DNA of 12,018 nt, from contig JBGQHM010000199.1 of NCBI GenBank assembly GCA_041497995.1, positions 1-12,018 of the forward strand. Reading direction: 5' to 3'. This document shows positions 1-3,646 of this stretch, piece after piece. Both the position numbers and the translations under genes were made by a program. This stretch comes from DATKMS01 sp041497995. GTDB taxonomy: Bacteria > Desulfobacterota > Binatia > HRBIN30. The stretch's first letter is position 1. Every line of letters starts with the position of its first letter. Under the pieces are notes generated by a model. The model was not told the origin of the DNA, did not search any database, and saw nothing but the letters and a program-made list of their open reading frames with translations.

Positions 1-124
1 CGTCGCTGCGGCGGGCTTCAGCCGTCAGGGGCAGACCGACGAGGATACAGATCGCGACGAGGGCGCCGATGCGGCCAGTGATCCGCGCTGGGGGAAAGGT
101 GAGTGCGGTGTTCTCTGTTCTCAT
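1..124 (-). CDS. Secreted protein, N-terminal part only (cut by window edge)
   Basis: Reading leftwards from an ATG at 122-124, an open frame runs off the window after 41 codons. It begins MRTENTALTF and continues through a positively charged stretch (RITGR) into a hydrophobic core (IGALVAICILVGLPL) ending in TAEA followed by RRSD. This is a well-formed Sec signal peptide with a likely signal peptidase I site after AEA, so the product is probably exported. No domain is visible because only the leader lies in the window. The gene faces the same way as the export permease upstream of it but is separated by about 340 bp, so it may have its own promoter. The frame is too short to be reported by length alone; the call rests on the signal-peptide pattern. 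Confidence 0.6.
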   Translation of the reverse strand, partial: MRTENTALTFPPARITGRIGALVAICILVGLPLTAEARRSD

Positions 125-464
125 AGCGCCTACGATGCAGCCAGGGATGTGCCATTCCGCGTGGAGCGACCACGGGGTCCAGACCGTGCATCCCGGCCTG
201 CCTCTGGCACGTTGTCGATGCCGGACCGTACCAATCCGTCGAGGAACTGGCGCACCTGCATTTGTCAGCCGACTGGGCTCGTTCGTGTGAGATTTGGGCC
301 GTTGTGGCCCCGTGCGAGCGTGCAGATCCGTTACCGCTCAGAGTACGGGTATGGCGCCGAATGACAACAGACGTTGTGTAGTTCTTGCGATTTGCCGGCA
401 GTCTGTCAGGAAATGACGTGGCGCAGCGGGACACCTGTCACGCGAGCGTTACAATATCCGGTCT
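125..464. other. Intergenic region, no gene recognised
   Basis: This 340-bp stretch separates the permease stop from the secreted-protein start. Frames open here on both strands lack family resemblance and a convincing ribosome site. A weak minus-strand promoter-like pair, TTGTCA then TACTCT 16 bp on, lies around 341-368, but the -10 match is poor and it is not annotated separately. There is no obvious terminator with a T-run and no heptamer array of the kind found from 1291 to 3607. Confidence 0.5.
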
Positions 465-1334
465 TCAGACAACATCGGCGAACGTCTTCTCCATACGCCT
501 GAAGTAAAACGCGCCGCCCACGAGGATGAGCAGCGCAGCCGCAGAGGAGACGGCGATGATCGGCCCTGGCGCGGTGTCCGTGCCGAGCAGTGCCCAGCGG
601 AAGCCTTCGACGACACCGACCATGGGATTGAGGCCGTAGACGGTGCGCCACGGTTCGGCGAGCAAACTGCTTGGATACGCGATCGGTGTGGCGAACAGCC
701 AGAACTGGGTGAGGAACGGTACGACATAGCGCACGTCGCGATATTCCACGTTCAACGCCGACAGCCACAAGCCAACGCCGAGCGACGTCACCAACGCCAG
801 CAACAGGAACAATGGCAGCCACAAGACGTTCACCGTGGGCAGCACGCCGTAGTACAGCATCATGCCGAGCAGCACGACGAAGGCGAGCAGGAAATCGACG
901 ATACCGGATAACACGGTGGCGATCGGGATCGTCAGCCGCGGGAAGTAGACCTTGGTGATCAGGTTGGCGCTGCCGACCAGGCTGTTCGACGATTGCGTCA
1001 GGCCGTTCGAGAAGAACGTCCACGGCACCAACGCTGCGTAGCTGAAGATCGGATACGGTACGCCGTCGGACGGGATCTTCGCTAGCCGGCCGAAAAAGAT
1101 GCTGAAGACGACCATGGTGAAGAACGGCTGGATGATCGCCCACGCCGCCCCGAGGGCGGTCTGCTTGTAGCGCACTTTCACGTCGCGCCAAACGAGGAAA
1201 TACAGCAGCTCGCGATATTCCCACAGCTCGCCGAGCCGCAGCGACACCCAGCCGCGCGAGGGCTGGATGACGAGGGTGGGGACCGGCGGAGATTGCGAAT
1301 TGCGAATTGCGAATTGCGAATTGGGTGAAGACAT
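465..1334 (-). CDS. ABC-2 type polysaccharide export permease (Wzm/TagG-like)
   Basis: This 289-residue inner-membrane protein is the transmembrane half of an ABC exporter that moves lipid-linked O-antigen, teichoic-acid-like or capsular chains across the cytoplasmic membrane. The hallmark amphipathic motif precedes the first membrane helix (WRDVKVRY then LGAAWAIIQP, residues 49-70). Hydrophobic segments lie at about 62-82, 97-117, 141-162, 170-193, 203-222 and 257-277, and YRDVRYVVP (198-206) is a family feature. The ATG at 1332-1334 is supported by AGGAAG at 1340-1345, five bases upstream, which overlaps the stop codon of the preceding four-helix-bundle gene; translation is probably coupled. 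Residues 4-14 are encoded by heptamer array A and are not part of the normal family N-terminus. No ATP-binding partner gene lies in the window, which is unusual because Wzt-type ATPases normally sit next to the permease. Confidence 0.93.
   Translation of the reverse strand: MSSPNSQFAIRNSQSPPVPTLVIQPSRGWVSLRLGELWEYRELLYFLVWRDVKVRYKQTALGAAWAIIQPFFTMVVFSIFFGRLAKIPSDGVPYPIFSYAALVPWTFFSNGLTQSSNSLVGSANLITKVYFPRLTIPIATVLSGIVDFLLAFVVLLGMMLYYGVLPTVNVLWLPLFLLLALVTSLGVGLWLSALNVEYRDVRYVVPFLTQFWLFATPIAYPSSLLAEPWRTVYGLNPMVGVVEGFRWALLGTDTAPGPIIAVSSAAALLILVGGAFYFRRMEKTFADVV
1291..1325 (+). repeat. Heptamer array A (five units, forward)
   Basis: Five tandem 7-bp units: one GATTGCG, three AATTGCG, then AATTGGG. 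It lies inside the permease coding region and is read there as residues 4-14 (around NSQFAIR). Four units are perfect or nearly so, making it the least diverged array in the window. It forms an inverted pair with array B across the four-helix-bundle gene. Confidence 0.95.
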
Positions 1335-1339
1335 TGGCG

Positions 1340-1345
1340 CTTCCT
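1340..1345 (-). promoter_or_regulatory. Ribosome binding site of the permease
   Basis: AGGAAG on the minus strand stands five bases before the permease ATG and overlaps the TAG stop (1344-1346) of the upstream gene. It decides the start: the repeat-encoded N-terminus is translated rather than the frame beginning further in. Confidence 0.75.
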
Positions 1346-1703
1346 ATCGCAGCCCACGTGATTTGGCGGTCCGTCCCGTGGTCGTGAAGATTGCGAGCAA
1401 CTCGCCCGACTCGGCGACCAACCATCGCCGCTCACCAAGATCACCGACGGCAGCTTCCTCGCACAGCTCCAGCCCATACTGCGTTTCGGCGGCTTCTTTT
1501 TCTACGATTCCCACCTTGTGCACGAAGTCGGCCTTCGACTCGGCGCGATTGGCTTCGCGATAGTTCGCCCCAATCGAGGTTCCGGACTTCAGCAGCTGGT
1601 ACCCGACGACATCCGCTACCTTACTTCGAGGGAGGCTTGCCACGAAGCGAACGATGCGCAAGGGGAATGCCTTCGTGCGCCGCTCCAGCTCCTTGTTGTC
1701 CAT
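1344..1703 (-). CDS. Four-helix-bundle protein (23S rRNA IVP / S23 family, Avd-like)
   Basis: This 119-residue cytoplasmic protein belongs to the four-helix-bundle family first seen as ORFs in 23S rRNA intervening sequences; the same fold is used by Avd, the accessory protein of diversity-generating retroelements. The family signature is clear: LLKSGTSIGANYREA (residues 38-52), then SKADFVHKV and KEAAETQYGLEL (69-80). Length is normal for the family. The ATG at 1701-1703 follows the fucose-synthase stop (1712-1714) by 8 bp, with a GAGAG-like site overlapping that stop. Members are thought to bind nucleic acid, but no reaction is known. The gene sits between two sugar-export genes with no functional link to them and is enclosed by inverted heptamer arrays A and B, which suggests that it arrived as a cassette (inference). 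No reverse transcriptase or rRNA gene is present here. Confidence 0.9.
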   Translation of the reverse strand: MDNKELERRTKAFPLRIVRFVASLPRSKVADVVGYQLLKSGTSIGANYREANRAESKADFVHKVGIVEKEAAETQYGLELCEEAAVGDLGERRWLVAESGELLAIFTTTGRTAKSRGLR

Positions 1704-1711
1704 CCGATCTC

Positions 1712-2716
1712 TCAATTCGAAATTCGAGATTCGAGATTCGCAAGTCCTTCCGCTCGGTACCATTCGATGGTCGTCCTGAGGCCATCTTCGAAGGACGTCT
1801 CGGCGCGGAAGCCGAACTCGCGCTCGGCGCGCGAGACGTCGAGGCAGCGGCGGGGCTGGCCGTCGGGCTTGGAGGCGTCCCAGCGGATGGCGCCCCGGAA
1901 ACCGGTGAGCTTCGCGATGAGCTCGACCAGATCTTTGATACTGATCTCGCAGCCGGCACCGAGGTTTACCGGGTCGGTTTTCTCGTAGCGCTGCGTGGCG
2001 AGGACAATGGCGTTGGCGCAATCATCGACGTAGAGAAACTCGCGGCTCGCACTGCCGGTGCCCCACACCTCGACCTCGCGGTCGCCGCGCGCGATGGCAT
2101 CGACACACTTCTTGATGAGCGCCGGGATGACGTGCGACTTGGCCGGGTCGAAGCTGTCGCGCGGCCCGTAGAGGTTCACCGGCAGCAGATAGATCGCAAG
2201 GAATCCGTACTGCTCGCGATAGGCCTGCGCCTGCACCAGCAGCATCTTCTTGGCGAGCCCGTACGGCGCGTTGGTTTCCTCCGGATAGCCGTTCCACAGG
2301 TCGTCTTCACGGAACGGCACGGGCGTGAACTTCGGATAGGCACAGACGGTGCCGACGGCGACGAATTTCTCCACGCCGGCGCGCCGCCCTTCCTCCATGA
2401 GCTGCACGCCCATCATCAGATTCTCATAGAAGAAGCGGCCGGGATTCTCGCGGTTGGCGCCGATGCCGCCGACCTGTGCCGCCAGGTGGATGACCACTTG
2501 CGGACGCGCGTCGTGATACAGACGGCGCACCGCATCACCGGACACCAAATCGTAGTCGCGGCTGCGCGCGACGAACACGTCGGCACCTCGCGCTTGCAGC
2601 CGGCTGACGACGTGCGAGCCGAGGAAGCCGGCGCCACCGGTGACGGTGATGCGCTTGCCCTGCAGAGGATTGCGGATTGCGGATTGCGAATTGGGAATTG
2701 GAGAAGCCGAGTCCAA
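1712..2716 (-). CDS. fcl: GDP-L-fucose synthase (GDP-4-keto-6-deoxymannose epimerase/reductase)
   Basis: A 334-residue extended SDR that converts GDP-4-keto-6-deoxy-D-mannose to GDP-L-fucose with NADPH in the cytoplasm. The dinucleotide-binding loop TGGAGFLG is at residues 26-33, the family-specific HLAAQVGGIGAN at 77-88, GTVCAYPK at 121-128 (Thr-x-Cys at the place of the Ser-x-Cys of the E. coli enzyme), and the catalytic Tyr151-x-x-x-Lys155 in YGLAKK. HVIPALIKK and REFLYVDD further support the assignment. The start is TTG at 2714-2716, chosen because AAGGAG (2724-2729) lies seven bases upstream and no ATG precedes the Rossmann loop. The first 20 and last 8 residues are additions mostly read from arrays C and B. 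GDP-mannose 4,6-dehydratase, which supplies its substrate, is not in the window. Enzymes of the same subfamily with other substrates (for example GDP-colitose synthase) are a lesser possibility. Confidence 0.9.
   Translation of the reverse strand: MDSASPIPNSQSAIRNPLQGKRITVTGGAGFLGSHVVSRLQARGADVFVARSRDYDLVSGDAVRRLYHDARPQVVIHLAAQVGGIGANRENPGRFFYENLMMGVQLMEEGRRAGVEKFVAVGTVCAYPKFTPVPFREDDLWNGYPEETNAPYGLAKKMLLVQAQAYREQYGFLAIYLLPVNLYGPRDSFDPAKSHVIPALIKKCVDAIARGDREVEVWGTGSASREFLYVDDCANAIVLATQRYEKTDPVNLGAGCEISIKDLVELIAKLTGFRGAIRWDASKPDGQPRRCLDVSRAEREFGFRAETSFEDGLRTTIEWYRAEGLANLESRISN
1714..1741 (-). repeat. Heptamer array B (four units, reverse)
   Basis: Four 7-bp units reading AATTCGA or GATTCGA on the plus strand, ending GATTCGC, which is the opposite orientation to array A. 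Aligned by eye, its reverse complement matches 23 of 28 bases of array A. It encodes the last codons of the fucose synthase (NLESRISN), and its lower edge abuts that gene's stop and the leader of the four-helix-bundle gene. Confidence 0.92.
2668..2702 (+). repeat. Heptamer array C (five units, forward)
   Basis: Three GATTGCG units, then AATTGGG and AATTGGA. It is read on the minus strand as residues 6-16 or so of the fucose synthase (around IPNSQSAIRN), so it lies just inside that gene's 5' end, as array A does in the permease. Confidence 0.95.
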
Positions 2717-2723
2717 GGATCGT

Positions 2724-2729
2724 CTCCTT
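2724..2729 (-). promoter_or_regulatory. Ribosome binding site that fixes the TTG start of the fucose synthase
   Basis: AAGGAG on the minus strand, seven bases before TTG at 2716. It is the strongest Shine-Dalgarno match in this block. The only nearby ATG, just upstream of it, opens a frame that stops after three codons. Confidence 0.75.
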
Positions 2730-2748
2730 CAACGCGGCATACGAGCGG

Positions 2749-2806
2749 ATTTCCGATTTGAGATCTCGGAATTCTTCAAATCCGCATTCCGCATTCCGCA
2801 TTCCGA
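2749..2806 (-). repeat. Heptamer array D (reverse, partly degenerate)
   Basis: The clear core (2779-2806) has units AATCCGC, ATTCCGC twice, then ATTCCGA on the plus strand, opposite in orientation to arrays A and C. To its left, 2749-2778 keeps the same 7-bp register with degenerate units starting GATTTCC, GATTTGA and GATCTCG, so the array was probably longer. It lies wholly in the noncoding gap between the regulator and the fucose synthase. Confidence 0.85.
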
Positions 2807-2836
2807 AATGTTCTTTTGCATAGCTCCGCCCGTTCA

Positions 2837-2854
2837 GCGGCACTCCCGTGCCGC
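2837..2854. other. GC-rich hairpin between arrays D and E
   Basis: GCGGCAC and GTGCCGC form a perfect 7-bp stem around a TCCC loop. It lies near the middle of the spacer separating array D from array E, so the stem is nested inside the larger inverted pair. No T-run follows on either strand, so it is not a standard intrinsic terminator. Confidence 0.6.
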
Positions 2855-2866
2855 ATCCAACAAAGA

Positions 2867-2901
2867 CATTTCGAATTTCGGATTGCGAATTTCGAATTGG
2901 T
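2867..2901 (+). repeat. Heptamer array E (five units, forward)
   Basis: Units CATTTCG, AATTTCG, GATTGCG, AATTTCG and AATTGGT, in the same orientation as arrays A, C and G. It ends 3 bp before the stop codon of the winged-helix regulator (2905-2907), on the noncoding side. Confidence 0.9.
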
Positions 2902-2904
2902 CGG

Positions 2905-3498
2905 TCACTTCACGCCGGGGCGTGCAGCATCTTCCACATTCGCGGTTCGCAACGCGAGATTCGCAATTTCCTCTCTCCCCGCTCCGTGCACCAAGCGTTC
3001 GAGCACGGAGATGCCGACGTAGCCGCGGCCGAGCGGTTGCATGGAACAGCGCAGCACGGCCCGCGTCGGCACGTCGTCTGCCGGCGGGTCACCATTCTCC
3101 CGCCGATAGCTGACGTCGGCTAGCATCCGGCGCGACAAACACAGCTCCGCGATATCCGCCACCTCGCCTTCTCCATGAATGATGAACTCGCGCACACCGT
3201 CGGCATGCAACTCGGCAATCAGCTGTTCGATGCGGACGCGCAGATCGCGGAACGTGTCCATTGTACGATGCAGGTACTCGTAAGCGCGGCGCGTCTTCTC
3301 CGCCACCCCGGCGGGGGTCAGCAAGTAGCGCGCAGTACGGCCGTCCAGACTTACGACCTTGAGGGCGCCAGTTTTCACCAACCGGCGCAGGATCAGGTTC
3401 ACCATACCGAGAGAAAGGCCAGTCTCTTTGGCAACTTGGCGTTGCGATAAGCCGGCGTCACGGGACAACGCGTCGAGGAGACGGTGCTCTTTATCCAT
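2905..3498 (-). CDS. Winged helix-turn-helix transcriptional regulator (MarR-like)
   Basis: A 197-residue cytoplasmic DNA-binding protein. Residues 5-65 form a winged helix: SQRQVAKETGLSLGMVNLIL supplies the helix-turn-helix (about 18-37), followed by a wing around VVSLDGRTARYLLTPAG. A helical linker (68-100) leads to a C-terminal domain of unknown ligand containing REFIIHGEGEVADIAEL (103-119) and GYVGISVLERLV (159-170). The last 20 or so residues are read from heptamer array F. The ATG at 3496-3498 has AGGGA about eight bases upstream. It is the first gene of a minus-strand block with fucose synthase, four-helix-bundle protein and permease, and it faces away from the GGDDxY repeat protein. 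Proteins of this layout occur with polysaccharide clusters, so local control of the block is likely. Palindromes in its promoter suggest autoregulation (inference). Confidence 0.85.
   Translation of the reverse strand: MDKEHRLLDALSRDAGLSQRQVAKETGLSLGMVNLILRRLVKTGALKVVSLDGRTARYLLTPAGVAEKTRRAYEYLHRTMDTFRDLRVRIEQLIAELHADGVREFIIHGEGEVADIAELCLSRRMLADVSYRRENGDPPADDVPTRAVLRCSMQPLGRGYVGISVLERLVHGAGREEIANLALRTANVEDAARPGVK
2937..2971 (-). repeat. Heptamer array F (five units, reverse, degenerate)
   Basis: Plus-strand units CATTCGC, GGTTCGC, AACGCGA, GATTCGC and AATTTCC, opposite to array E, which lies 35 bp away. It is translated as about residues 176-187 of the regulator (around REEIANLALRTA), so the C-terminal tail of that protein is repeat-derived. 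Confidence 0.75.
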
Positions 3499-3508
3499 CG
3501 TTCATTCC

Positions 3509-3520
3509 CTGAACGTTCAG
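3509..3520. promoter_or_regulatory. Perfect 12-bp palindrome, candidate operator
   Basis: CTGAACGTTCAG lies at the expected transcription start of the regulator gene, 10 bp upstream of its ATG. A winged-helix dimer bound here would block RNA polymerase. The half-site TGAAC recurs close by (TTGAAC at 3525-3529, and the palindrome at 3635-3646). Autoregulation is inference. Confidence 0.55.
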
Positions 3521-3527
3521 CGATTGA

Positions 3528-3557
3528 ACACTAGCCGGGGCTGGATCTGTTTGTCAA
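3528..3557 (-). promoter_or_regulatory. Promoter of the regulator gene
   Basis: On the minus strand a perfect -35 hexamer TTGACA (3552-3557) is followed 18 bp on by TAGTGT (3528-3533) as -10. Transcription would start near 3521, giving a leader of roughly 20 bases before the ATG at 3498. The -10 match is weak, so activity may depend on regulation. Confidence 0.55.
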
Positions 3558-3561
3558 ACAG
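3547..3561. promoter_or_regulatory. 7-1-7 palindrome over the -35 box, candidate operator
   Basis: CTGTTTGTCAAACAG is a perfect inverted repeat with a one-base centre and contains the TTGACA hexamer of the regulator promoter. It shares the flanking CTG/CAG with the other palindrome but has a different core, so it may bind another factor or simply reflect the promoter. Confidence 0.45.
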
Positions 3562-3572
3562 AAACTCTTGGG

Positions 3573-3607
3573 AATTTCGGATTGCGGATTGCGGATTTCG
3601 GATTGTC
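3573..3607 (+). repeat. Heptamer array G (five units, forward)
   Basis: Units AATTTCG, GATTGCG twice, GATTTCG and GATTGTC. It lies between the regulator promoter and the start of the GGDDxY repeat protein and is the last array in the window. Unlike A, C and E it has no clear reverse partner to its right. Confidence 0.93.
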
Positions 3608-3634
3608 GGAGCTTTGCGCTAAAGACGGCGAACC

Positions 3635-3646
3635 CGTTCATGAACG
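3635..3646. promoter_or_regulatory. Perfect 12-bp palindrome over the start of the GGDDxY gene
   Basis: CGTTCATGAACG contains the same GTTCA/TGAAC half-sites as the palindrome at 3509-3520 but arranged in the opposite order, and it covers the ATG at 3640. It could be a second site for the divergent regulator, or a chance palindrome. Confidence 0.35.

Noticed and set aside
1344..1703. Diversity-generating retroelement, because the protein is Avd-like
   Set aside because: No reverse transcriptase, template repeat or variable-repeat target is seen in the window.
1391..2761. Plus-strand open frame of 456 codons opposite the fucose synthase and four-helix-bundle genes
   Set aside because: Shadow of well-recognised minus-strand genes; it begins with low-complexity Arg/Thr sequence.
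1291..3607. CRISPR array
   Set aside because: The 7-bp units are contiguous with no spacers; arrays are only 28-58 bp and sit at gene junctions.
3568..3639. TTG at 3568 as start of the GGDDxY protein
   Set aside because: No ribosome site, and the added residues are only translated heptamer array G ahead of a complete signal peptide.
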